Shown here: in pieces, positions 36,975 to 47,145 of the stretch
Position numbering within the stretch: position 1 is the first letter of the stretch
Layout of the letters: the number at the start of each line of letters is the position of its first letter
NCBI GenBank assembly: GCA_026120035.1
Contig: JALRME010000014.1
Span: 558,001-622,000, forward strand
Reading direction: 5' to 3'
Length of the DNA stretch: 64,000 bases
Source: Coleophoma eucalyptorum
Taxonomy: Eukaryota > Ascomycota > Leotiomycetes > Helotiales > Dermateaceae
The notes under the pieces: generated by a model
The model's input: the letters and a program-made list of their open reading frames with translations, nothing else
What the model was told of the DNA's origin: nothing
Database searches by the model: none
Made by a program: the position numbers and the translations under genes

Positions 36975-37630
36975 AATCAAGGCATGTTTGCTAAATTAAT
37001 GTTTAATATCCTTAAGATCGTTCGTAAGCCAGACCGAGATTTCTTCTTGAGTATATGGGCTTGCTCTTAGTAAGTAAAATCCAAAGCTCCTTTACGTACC
37101 ATGACTTCAGAGCCACTCTGAATTGTCAATCCAAAATACCTTTCAGCCAGATCTTCTTACCGATTCGTCGTGTGAGAGTCGATAACTAGGACTTGACGTG
37201 ACCGTATTTTGAAGGAGAGAAATAGGCGAGGAAATTGTCAATGATATGAAGACTCGCAGTGAAATGATTCTTTAGAGAATTTGACATAGCTGGCTAGGCT
37301 AACCTTTGTCTGTCAATAGGCCTCGTCTGATTTCTTCAGAAAAATAAATATTTATATCGAGAGCTTTCACTTGTTGGCTACTCAATTTGGGTTATCGTTG
37401 ATTTATAGCCGACAATATGTCGCACATTGATTGCATGTCTTCAGCGTATTGCAGACGCTGTGGAGCACATCGACAGCAGGATATTTCAATTAGTGGTTCA
37501 GATTCCAGATAGGCACTTTAGACGAGATAAAGGTAGGTTGAATTCATTGTACAAAGTTGCCATTCTTTTCTGACTTGACATCTATGTCCACATACGAGCC
37601 ATATCATACAGTATCCTCAATTGTACACAA
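36975..37630. other. Convergent 3' regions
   Basis: About 650 bp between the transporter (plus) and the ribosomal protein gene (minus). A 31-codon ATG frame near 37417 contains a CRRC but is too short to support as a gene. Confidence 0.5.
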
Positions 37631-38389
37631 TTACCAACCTTGGTTCTTCAACTGCTTCACCCTCTTGACAACAGCGGAGAAACCCTCGGCGAATCTCTTT
37701 CTCCAACCTTCCCTCTTTATCCTCTTCCTCTTCAGGCCAGGTCTTTCGTGAAATCGCTGCTTTGTGGAATCTCTCCGAACTCCGTTCTTTGCACAACTCT
37801 GCTCCAACAGTCTCAATCCCCGTCCCAAATCAATATTTCCTCCAAGAGTGACAGTCCTACCCAGTCTGGGATTCATTCTCAACGGAGTCCGCTTCCTCTC
37901 TGGCACCAATGAGGTAGGTGAAAGGTTATCCAGAAGTTTTAGGGTAGCCGATCCTCCGAAGTTGGGATCAAGCATTCTCTCCGTCTCCATGACCCGCGAA
38001 CTCTGACGTGAGGCTCTTGACGTAGAGTTGAGCGTAGAAAGGAGATCCATTGCTGAGTTACCACCATTCAGTGCCTGTTCTCGAGACTTGCCAGTATAGG
38101 CCATGCCATATCGGGATTGTCTGCGAGGACCAGTCTTCCAATTAAGCATAGAGGCAAGGTCGTCAGGAGATGCGGTGCTCTGTTCTGAGGCATTGGAGGC
38201 AGGTGGCGATGCAGGTGTTGCGGATGTTGTTGCTCGTGGTCGAACTGCATTCTGAGAAGGGGTATTTGAGATGTATCTTCTGCTACTGAATGCACAGGCA
38301 GTCGTACGAGAAGATGAGATATATGCGGAAAGGGAAGAGGTTGTTGACTGCGTGCGCAGAAATGCGTCTGCCACTCTTCGAAGTTCCAT
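37631..38389 (-). CDS. mrp21: Mitochondrial small-subunit ribosomal protein bS21m
   Basis: Single exon, 252 aa. The C-terminal 60 residues carry the bacterial S21 pattern: RLLEQSCAKNGVRRDSTKQRFHERP, then a very basic RKRIKREGWRKRFAEGF. The N-terminus is rich in Arg, Ser, Ala and Thr with few acidic residues to about residue 50, as for a mitochondrial targeting peptide. The long middle is a fungal extension. It should act in the mitochondrial ribosome's small subunit near the mRNA exit region. It diverges from the splicing-factor gene over about 315 bp. Confidence 0.88.
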   Translation of the reverse strand: MELRRVADAFLRTQSTTSSLSAYISSSRTTACAFSSRRYISNTPSQNAVRPRATTSATPASPPASNASEQSTASPDDLASMLNWKTGPRRQSRYGMAYTGKSREQALNGGNSAMDLLSTLNSTSRASRQSSRVMETERMLDPNFGGSATLKLLDNLSPTSLVPERKRTPLRMNPRLGRTVTLGGNIDLGRGLRLLEQSCAKNGVRRDSTKQRFHERPGLKRKRIKREGWRKRFAEGFSAVVKRVKQLKNQGW

Positions 38390-38704
38390 TATCTACAGCA
38401 TAATTAGCAACAGAGGCGAGTGGTACATATTGTGTAACCTACGTTAGATCCGACAGCAGTTAATGGGGTTCTGCTGTGATAATGATGGTGCCGAATTGTA
38501 ACTTTTGATAGCTTCCGCCCTCGCGCTAAAAGTCCGCATGGTCCGTGCGACGCGTTCGATATTTTGGTTCTATGCGAGCTTCAACAGCAACACCTTCAAC
38601 TGGCAATTTGATGAGCCAGCCTTGAATTCGATCTCTCACCGTAACCAACCCCACGAATTGCTAGGGTAGTGCATCTTGAGGAAGAGGGTTTCAAGCTCAT
38701 AAAG
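38390..38704. promoter_or_regulatory. Short divergent promoter (bS21m / RBM25-like)
   Basis: A 315-bp interval between two outward-facing start codons. It has no obvious TATA box, in keeping with housekeeping genes on both sides. Confidence 0.5.
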
Positions 38705-41178
38705 ATGGCTTACAATCCTTATGGAGGTGAGCTAGGGACCTTTATCTATTGGGTACAGCAAACTGACTTTCAGCAGCATCGCCATATGGGCGCCCTCCAG
38801 GATTTGGAAGTTTTCCAGGCCCGGGTGGCTCTGCGCCTGGTATGGGACCACCACCAGGGATGGGTAAAGCCCCAAAATCAATATGTTATGACTTGCGTTG
38901 ACATTTATCTAGGTCCACCTCCGGGCATGTCTGCGCCAGGTACTGCTCCTCCTCCAGGTATACAGCAAGCCAACAGCGTACAGAGTACTCGGCCGACTGG
39001 ATTGCCAGCGAGCTTTCAAGGCCCCCCTAATATGCCGAATATCAATTTCTCTGCACCCGTCATTCGTTTAGGTACGGGTCCTACGAAACCTGCTACACCT
39101 ACATTGGGAGGAAGACGAGATGCGCAGGATTCCATGTCAGGAGGTGGCGGTCGACCAGGACTGGGCGCTGAGAGAGGGATGGACCAACAACGTCTTGCTA
39201 TGCGGGAAAGTATGATGTCTTTGGTACCACCTACGAAGGAAGAAATCGTGCGAACTATATTCGTTGGAGGAATCACTGAAGGAGCTGGAGGAGATGAGGG
39301 CATCGAAAGATTGTTGAGCGTCGCGGGAAGGTTGCGGAGATGGGATAGAGCTGTGGACGCAAGTGGGAAGCAGTGTACCTTTGGCTTTGCTCAATATGAT
39401 GATGCTGAGAGTTTAGCTACTGCTGTTGAGGTTCTCAAAGATATTGAGATCCCTACAAAAAAGCAACCGCCTGCGACTGGAGTCAAGAAAGAGGAGGACG
39501 AGGAGCAGAAGATCGAGAAGAGCAAGCTTCTTGTATTTGTGGACGACAACTCACTCAATTACCTTGAGAACTACCAGTCATCGAAAGGCGATGATCCGGT
39601 TGCAGAACAAGCAAGACTAGATTCAGCTCGTGCGGGCTTGAAAGCTGTCCTGTATGAGCTGTTCAATCCTCCTATGTTTGTTAAGATGGAAGAGGGTGGA
39701 GAGGATACGCCAATGCAGGATGTTGATGGCAACCGGGACGGTAATGTCGAAGTTGTCAACATTCCTCTGGCAGTTGACGATGAGTTGGCAGATATTCCCG
39801 CAGAAATGAGAGAAACCGTGTCTCAAGAAATCCAAGCGTTCCGAGACAGAAGCAATAGAAGAGATATGGAACGACTAAAGAGGGAAGAGGAAATGGAGGC
39901 TGCTGAGCGGGCCCGAAATGGAGCTCCTCGACCATCGCGTCTTTCGTCACCAGGCCCACAAGTACCAAATGGCCCAGCTGCAGGAACCAATAACATTCCA
40001 CTTGGACCTCGAGGAGTGCCGAATGCACCTTCAGGACCAAAGGGATCCCAGATGCCCAGGGACTACCAACAAGGTGTCAAGTTTATCAACGGAAGTGGGA
40101 CTAATGGTGCTGCGGGAGGAGACGTTTGGATCGATCGAGAGGATGAAGACAGTGATGCTAGTGATGAAGAATTGGAGAGAAGAAGAAAGACTAAAAAGGA
40201 GGCCGAGCTTGAGAAGCAATATCTGGATCAGGAGCGGAGATGGCTCAATCGTGAGAAGTCAAGAACTGCAGCTGTTTTGCGAGAGAAGGAGCGTGAAGAC
40301 GAAGACGAAGCAAATATCGCTAAGGACAAGGAGAGAATGGCTGTGAGACTTCGAGATTGGGATGATGACCTTGAGGCCGAGCGCAAGAAGGATGATTATT
40401 ACCGCGACCGAAGTATTTGGAATCGAAACCGTGCAGCATTTCGGGATCGTGAAGCTGCTGCAGATGAGCGAGACCGAGCAGCAGAGGCACGGGAACGACA
40501 AAGAGAGATTTCAGATCAAGAGCAAGCAAGAGGTATGGCTGATTCGTTCTTGGATCGTCAAGCAGAGGAGTTGCAAGCTCGACCAAACCGTATGGGCATG
40601 CCACAGCAACCCTTTAAGCTTTCTCTTGGAGCAGCAGCCCAAAAGGCACAGAAACCCCAGACCCAGCGACGAACGGTGGCTGAGGTTGAAGGTCTGTTGG
40701 AAGATGAGGAGGATGAGTCCAAGACTTCCAAACGAACACTTATTCCGATTAAATTCGATCCAAGTGCTTCTGCAGCCGCTCTGACGGACGAGGAGCGAGA
40801 TCAAGCTGTTCGCCAACTCGCGAGTGATATTCCCACTGAGAAAGAAGGTCTCTGGGCGTGGGATGTTAAATGGGAACACGTTGACGAAGTAATCATTATC
40901 GAGAAACTTAGGCCATTCGTGGAGAAGAAGATCATGGAGTACTTGGGTGTACAGGAGCAGCTGCTGGTTGAGGTTGTAGAAGAGCATATCAGAACCAGGG
41001 GAAAGCCGCAAGATTTAGTGGAGCAGTTGGACGGTGTAAGTTTTCTATTATCTACGATTATTTCTTTGACACTAACGTATACTAGGCTCTGGACGAGGAG
41101 GCTGAGGTTCTGGTTAAGAAGCTGTGGAGGATGGTCATCTTCTTCTCGGAGAGTGAGAAGCGAGGTCTTTCTGCATGA
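38705..41178 (+). CDS. RBM25-like splicing factor (RRM + PWI)
   Basis: Four exons (38705-38726, 38774-38863, 38913-41035, 41086-41178) give 775 aa. The 22-nt first exon encodes MAYNPYG; a proline/glycine-rich N-terminus follows. An RRM lies near 170-250 (TIFVGGI...; CTFGFAQYDD). A long Arg/Glu/Asp-rich coiled region then leads to a C-terminal PWI domain (LWAWDVKWEHVDE; RPFVEKKIMEYLG) completed by the last exon. The layout matches RBM25, a U1-snRNP-associated regulator of splice-site choice in the nucleus. Intron 1 ends in tandem CAGCAG, so the second site would drop one alanine. The unspliced frame past 41035 is open but does not fit the PWI end. Confidence 0.92.
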
Positions 41179-41472
41179 TCACCGGCTTGTCAGGGTTGAC
41201 TTGAAGCCCACACAATGTACATGTATTATAGCTCCAGGTTCCAGATCTGATGATTGCGAAATCCTGTTCAATAATATCCGTGATCCTCTTCAATCCTCCT
41301 GGATGAATATATCATATTCTTTAGCCAAGGATGTTCTAATCGCGGCAGCTCCTGCTTTTCTCGCGCGTTCTTCAGGGCCCCAATCACTTTTTATTTTGTC
41401 AAACGAAGAGGATAACTATATCATTTCTGCACCCACCTCAAACCCACAACTCCTATACAGTTCCAGAAAACC
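41179..41472. other. Convergent 3' regions
   Basis: Gap of about 290 bp between the splicing factor and the CoA-binding gene, with no further features. Confidence 0.5.
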
Positions 41473-42038
41473 TCATAACTTCCCCTCAGCCCTCCCCGCA
41501 TCTTTCATTGCCTTCTCCCCATCGACAAGCACACACCACCCCTCGTATCCCGCACCCCCATCGCCAGCGACGCAATTCTCAAACCCCTCCCTCGCAAACC
41601 GCAGCACCGCCTCATCAAAAGTCCCAGGTTGCAACCAGACACTCTTAATGCCCAATCCCTTTGCCTCTTCAAGCACCTTTTGCGTCACGGGAGGAGGCGT
41701 GATGACGGAGACGCCGGTTGAGGATGGGTCGGGCAGTTGCGAGACAGTGGGGAGGGTGGGGTAGCTTTCGAGGGAGAGAGAGGGCCAGGGTAGGTACGCC
41801 CTAATGGCTGGCGCAGAGGGGTTGATGGGCGTAACGGGGAGGGAATGATGTGTATACCATGTGAATACTGCACTGCAGAGTCAGTCGCTATATAGATGAG
41901 GTGGAGCGAAAAAGTAGAGGAAGAAGGTAGATATGTACTTTTATGCCCGAACTTTGTCGGGTCGGAAGACGCGCCGACGACTGCGAAGGCCTTGGATGAG
42001 AAAAATCGTGCGGCGGTGGCCTCTGTTGTTGCTGCCAT
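41473..42038 (-). CDS. CoA-binding domain (YccU-like) protein
   Basis: Two exons (42038-41939, 41867-41473) give 164 aa. The Rossmann-type CoA-binding fold is clear: FAVVGASSDPTKFGHK in the first exon, then PVTPINPSAP, the acyl-binding loop VITPP and IKSVWLQPGTFDEAV. Members bind CoA or acyl-CoA in bacteria and fungi, but their physiological role is not settled. The acceptor after CAGTGCAG (second AG) is required to keep frame and gives IFTWYTHHSLPV. Confidence 0.88.
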
Positions 42039-42528
42039 GATTTCCAGTTACTGCCTTACCTAGGTGGGTAGAGAATGGTGATGTGAGTTGTATGAGGCTG
42101 AAGATTGATTGCAAATGCGTGCCGAGGCTGAAATTCTGGTGGATGGTTCTGATGTCATTTATTCTGGTGCCCGCGGGCCGATCCCGTTCAAGTCTCCATT
42201 CTTACCCCGGATTGTTCATCTGCTCCCGAACTCGCTCGAGATCGGTGAGTGCATTGAGATGTGTGCATTGAGATGTGCCTGGGTTTGGAACCGAGGTAGA
42301 ATGATTGCGAGTTTGATCTTCCTTCTTGCAAATTAATCTTTGGACTGGATTTCATCCGCCTGTGTGCTTGACTGGTGAGTTAGATGATTGCGAATTCGGA
42401 ATCTGCCTTGGATAAGTAGCTCCTTAACACTCTACTTCGTCGTCCCCCAAGAGTTATGTTCACGAAAGACCCTCCCAATTAATTATCGATACCTCATTTG
42501 GACACTTAGGGCATTTATATAAGGTACC
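42039..42528. promoter_or_regulatory. Divergent promoter (CoA-binding / methyltransferase)
   Basis: A 490-bp interval between opposing start codons. A TATA-like tttatataagg sits only about 7 bp before the methyltransferase ATG, so this is either a leader element or that ATG is not the main start. Confidence 0.45.
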
Positions 42529-43486
42529 ATGACAACCTTTGCGTAAGCTACCCCTGATGCTACTATTTTAGTTCATATCTATCGAGTCCTTCACTCACAA
42601 GCCCAGCAAAGCCAACTTTCCAGCAATAAACTATGCAGCGTTCAGGCCAGTATATACAGGCGTATTCTACCAAAGAGTCCTTACCTACCATCTTGGGCCA
42701 AAAAATCTATGTCTAGATCTCGGGACCGGGCACGGCGTCGTTGCGCGAGAACTCTCTAAAGAATTCACCAATGTCGTCGCACTAGATCCCTCACTTAGCA
42801 TGATTACAGAAGCAAAATCCTCAACACCACAATCTAATATCACGTTCCGACAAGGTACAGCCGAGGAGGATTTGGAATTTCTGCAGGATGGAAGTTTAGA
42901 TATGGTCGTTGCAGGCCAGGCAGCCCATTGGTTCGATTACAGCAAAGTATGGCCCTCATTACAGAGAAAGCTACGGAAAGGAGGGACTGTCGCATTTTGG
43001 GGATACAAAGATAATGTATTCACACACTATCCTGCTGCGACGATGATTCTGGATCATTATTGTTACAGCATGGAGAAGCATCTTATGGGTCCATACTGGG
43101 AGCAGCCCGGACGACAGATCCTCCGCGATCGATATCGTGATATCCACCCACCTGAAGAGATGTTCGAGGATGTGCAGAGGATTGAATACGAACCTAACTC
43201 TCCTGGTACGACGTCCGGTGCGTTTGGAGACCGTTTGATGTGGAAGACGCTATCATTAAATCAGATCATGGGCTACACCAGGACATTCAGCGCATTTTAT
43301 CGCTGGAAGGAAGCGCACCCGGAGAAAGTTGCCAGAGAGGAGGGCGGCGAGGGTGACATCGTGGATGAGATGGTAGAGGAGATGTTGAAAGTTGAGCCCG
43401 ACTGGATGGCCATGGGTAACGAGTGGCCGGCATTGGAGGTTGAGAATGAATGGGGAAGTATTATCCTTCTGGCGAGCAAGAGGTGA
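42529..43486 (+). CDS. SAM-dependent methyltransferase, trans-aconitate methyltransferase-like
   Basis: Two exons (42529-42542, 42607-43486) give 297 aa. The first exon has only 14 nt (MTTF plus two bases). Motif I is LCLDLGTGHG (about 39-48), then VVALDPS (motif II) and DMVVAGQAAHWFDYSKVWP (motif IV region), typical of the Tmt1/Crg1 group of fungal class I methyltransferases. These act on small carboxylates or toxins in the cytosol. The closest functional guess is a trans-aconitate 3-methyltransferase type. The substrate cannot be told from sequence. Confidence 0.88.
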
Positions 43487-44645
43487 GATTCCTGTGACTT
43501 CTTGCGCTGATGCCAATATTCTCTCGCTCGGTGTTATTTTAAGGGGACCAACCCCGAAACCCCCAAACCACCGGCCTCGTTGCGCTGGATGTGTTGTTGG
43601 CGTTGTGTTGCAAAGTACCTTACCGAAGCAGCTGTGCTTCAAAATGTACGGAGAGGTACGTGTCAAGAGTTTACGAGACGAACTACTGGTGATCATAAAC
43701 CATGAATCTATCTTGGTCTCAAGAGCAATTGGTGCATATAAATAGTTAATTATTAATGTCAAGTTATTTTGGTCGGACGGAGTAATATGCTCGTACAATA
43801 AATACCAAGGCGCCCGACCTGACTTGACATGTGTTCTGGTTGCCATGTAGCAACAAACCCACAGCGCCCCAGCTCCACCAGTTGCATAAAACAAGCTACA
43901 GATGAAGCACTACACGACTCCCGCTGGCTCTTGATCAAACAAAACGCATAATACTCAGCACGGACTAGATTGTTTGTTCATCTCTTTGCTTTACATTACT
44001 TTCAACAAATCCCCTGTCCCCCTCACCACTTCATTCTTCTTTCCATCTTCAACTTCACATCGCTCTACATTGCCCACCTGCATACATACACACGCAGACT
44101 CCCGAACCGCCTCCCACTTGCCGTCGCAAACAAACCCAAACCCAAACCCAAATCAAAACAAAGATGGTAAGCGCAACAATCCCACGCAATCCACTCCACA
44201 TTCCTGCCTCTGGCTCAAGGAGAACCGTTGGTTCAAGCCTGGCTTTTTGATCCATTGTCCCTTTGGTGACTTTTACTTTCTTGGACTTGCACCGGTGTCC
44301 GTTTGGTGTGATTTTGCACAAACCAGGACGGATTACGAGCGAACAATCGGACGGAAAGGGGTAAGAGGAAGGAGGGGTTCACCAGCCGTTGCCGCCAAAA
44401 GTTTGGTTTGGTCTGCCTTCTTTTGGTGCAGGTTCGGGTTGCTTGCTTGACTGCTTGCTTGCCTGCATTTGGGATTGGTCAACAAAGGCAAAGAAAACAA
44501 ATCGCCTCACTTCGGCTTCCAGGCACAAAGCACCGCATTCCTCTCCCTTTCTACTTTCCTGCATCGCAGCCTCTTTTCCATCCACAACCATCATCACAAT
44601 CCATCAAATCGCAGTCTAAATTCCCAGCAAAGGGACACCATCACA
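43487..44645. other. Intergenic and long leader of the EF-hand gene
   Basis: About 1.2 kb. The right half (43980-44645) is pyrimidine-rich with an AAACCC hexamer repeat near 44131-44150. ATG-GTAAGC at 44164 is a plausible 5'-leader intron donor or short upstream ORF. Confidence 0.5.
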
Positions 44646-45346
44646 ATGGCTACTACCATGGCAGCTCCAAATGCTAATCAACCGTCCTACGACTCACAGG
44701 CAAGCACAAACTACAAGGAAGCATTTGCTCTCTTCGACAAGCGCGGCACCCAGCGCGTCGCAACCGACTCCCTCGGTGATCTACTCCGCGCCTGCGGTCA
44801 GAACCCTACAATCTCTGAGATTCACGATTTGGAGAAGGGACTTGGTAGCGAATGTATGTTTTGCTTTCCTTACTATTCCAGTGGTTTGTTCTTCGTTTCG
44901 GTTTAAAGGGGAACTGAATGAGATGGGACGGACAAGAGGTGGGAGCGCACGACAGTATGGGAGCTACTGGGGGAGAATAGGCATAATAGCACTGGGTCAC
45001 GGCTAACAAACTTCCCACTACAGTCGACTTCGAGACCTTCTCCAAGATCCTCAACCGCCCCGGCGGATTCCGCGACCCCGGTGAGCCCGAGGAATATTGC
45101 CGCGGCTTCCAGGTCTTCGACAAGGACATGACGGGCTTCATCGGTGTTGGACAGCTGCGATATATCCTTACTAACCTTGGTGAGAAGATGAGTGACGATG
45201 AAGTCGATGAGTTGCTCAAGGCCGTGGACACGAGTAGCGGGGAGATTAATTACACTGGTAAGTTTGTTCTTTTTTCTGGGTAAAAGGGCGAGGAAGAAGC
45301 TGCTAATAGTACTACAGATCTTGTGAGGACGATCCTTGCAAACTAA
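44646..45346 (+). CDS. cdc4: Myosin light chain Cdc4-like EF-hand protein
   Basis: Three exons (44646-44853, 45024-45257, 45318-45346) give 156 aa. The pattern NYKEAFALFDKRGTQRV...LGDLLRACGQNPT matches fungal Cdc4/Mlc1, the essential or regulatory light chain of myosin II and V in the cytokinetic ring. The EF-hand loops are degenerate: the first reads DKRGTQ and the second DKDMTGFI, so strong calcium binding is doubtful, as usual for this subgroup. The last exon encodes only DLVRTILAN. The acceptors are CTACAG. A calmodulin assignment is less likely because the loops lack the conserved acidic residues. Confidence 0.9.
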
Positions 45347-45853
45347 ATGTCTTGCGGGAAGGCGATTGCAGATCTGAGAAACCAGAAAGGTTGATAAAGC
45401 CGACTATGCAGAGATGCAGAAAGAATGAAAGAAAGACGAAGCAAAGCGGAGAGACTATTTTGTTGTACGACTTTTACGTTCATGGATGGTGCATCATGGA
45501 AGCAATGGAATTGGGCTGGCAGAGTTAAGCTAGCTGGGGCGTTTTACTTCTTTGCATTGTTCGTTGTATGGCAATTGAACCTTCTACATACAAATAATGA
45601 CTTTGACTGCCTTGACCTTCTGGGTTGAGGTCTGGAATTTTTGAGAATGCTTGGTTCCTCCTTCGCAGATCCCTCTATACCCACTGCTCCGCTACGCAGG
45701 CTGGAGAATTTACTTGCGGTGCCGACTTAGGACGCAACTTAGGACGCAAGTTGGTTTTCTTCTTTTTGAGCATCCCACCCTCCACCTGGTCTAATGAAGT
45801 CCAGTCCCATATAAAATCCTAGAGAGGATAGTATCCTCTCTCTTCATATCCGT
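45347..45853. other. Convergent 3' regions
   Basis: The 3' flank of the EF-hand gene facing the STEEP1-like gene. It includes a 12-nt unit (ACTTAGGACGCA) repeated twice at 45725-45748. Confidence 0.6.
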
Positions 45854-46417
45854 TCATTCCCAGACCCCCTTCCCCGCAACTCCATTCCCAATCCCCACTT
45901 CAGCCTCTGTTATCTTCTTGCCGCCCTTCATAAACTCCGAACTCATCAACCCACCGGGAAGAATATACAGCACCCTCGCCCGTTTCTCATTCCCACCAGA
46001 ATCTGCATTCACAATCTCATACCCAACCACAACCCTACACCTTCCACATCTCCACATAGTCCGGCGCTCAAACCCATCTTCTCTCCTTACGACCACCACT
46101 TTGGAATCTGGGGTGAGTGAGACGAGGGTTGTATATCCTTCACTCGGTAAGTCCTTTTCTGGCTCGGCCTCTTCGTCTTCAGGAGAGTTATCTTGCTCTG
46201 AGGGTTTTGTTGCCGGGGAATCTGAGGATAGAGCTGGAGTTTGAGTGTAGGAGGGCAGGGAAGCGGGCAGTGGAAGGATTATTGCGGCATCGAGTGATGG
46301 AGCAGCGCGTCGTGGGAGGGTGCTGAGAACATGCGTTGTTGCGAGGATCAGCGTGCTGCAGAGGCAGTGGTAGGTATGGATGGTTGGTGGTAGTGGTTCG
46401 GGGGTTGGAATTGCCAT
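45854..46417 (-). CDS. STEEP1/CXorf56-like (UPF0428) protein
   Basis: Single exon, 187 aa. The N-terminal HTYHCLCSTLIL with its C-X-C, the central WRCGRCRVVVGYEI zinc-ribbon-like pair, and the C-terminal YILPGGLMSSEFM are hallmarks of the family found from fungi to human STEEP1. Human STEEP1 helps STING leave the ER; fungi lack that pathway, so the ancestral role is unknown. The middle is a variable acidic segment (PEDEEAEPEKD). Confidence 0.8.
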   Translation of the reverse strand: MAIPTPEPLPPTIHTYHCLCSTLILATTHVLSTLPRRAAPSLDAAIILPLPASLPSYTQTPALSSDSPATKPSEQDNSPEDEEAEPEKDLPSEGYTTLVSLTPDSKVVVVRREDGFERRTMWRCGRCRVVVGYEIVNADSGGNEKRARVLYILPGGLMSSEFMKGGKKITEAEVGIGNGVAGKGVWE

Positions 46418-47145
46418 TTTCTGTTGGGACGATAGTGTGTTTATGTGTGGTGAGCTGAGTTGAGCTGTGATGCAGTGTTCATCTAGAGTTGGCTGGAAGC
46501 TGGTTATTTTTATCTATGCGGCCGCTTGACGTTCTCAGCCTCGGGTCTTGATAAGATGCGGTATATCGGACTTTCTTTAGTCTGGCATTCTGGGGAACAC
46601 ATTCCTTGTCCACGTTGCATTCCCTTCATTACTTTACTTCGAATATGGGAGATTGATTTGATTCACTTGAAACCCTGTTGAATTCTCACTTTGAAAACAG
46701 CAGAGCAATTGATCACATCTAAATCTACATTGATAGCTCTGTAGCTTCCTCGTCAGCGCCTACTCAACTCCCTCAGCCTTGGCACCCCTGTTGACGAACA
46801 CGACACTGTACGCAGTATATTTTATTTCCTCACGCCAGTGTTTCATTCCCGTCTCTTCCCCGACCCACGCACCTCTCCAACTAAAAGAAAACACCTACAG
46901 CCAGCCAGAGTCGGACAGTCCTGTCTGACCAGCCAACGCCTTGAGCCCTGGCGCTACTCGTCCGACCCCGCCTTGCGTTGCTTTCCATCCTCACATTCGT
47001 TCTCACCCTCTCCATCCTGGCTTCCTTTCGCGCCAGCCCTAGGCTGAGCTCCATCTTCAGTCAACTACGACCAAAGCCCAGTAGTGCTTCCTCCTACACC
47101 TCGACTGCTTCTTCAGCTTTGTCCAGACCACTCACTACCAGCACC
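46418..47145. promoter_or_regulatory. Divergent promoter (STEEP1-like / Prd1)
   Basis: About 730 bp between opposing start codons. The part next to Prd1 (46945-47145) is pyrimidine-rich and open in the Prd1 frame without an ATG (see findings). Confidence 0.55.

Noticed and set aside
41036..41764. Continuation of the splicing-factor frame beyond 41035
   Set aside because: The PWI domain is completed only by splicing to 41086. The extra frame runs through the 3' region and antisense of the CoA-binding gene.
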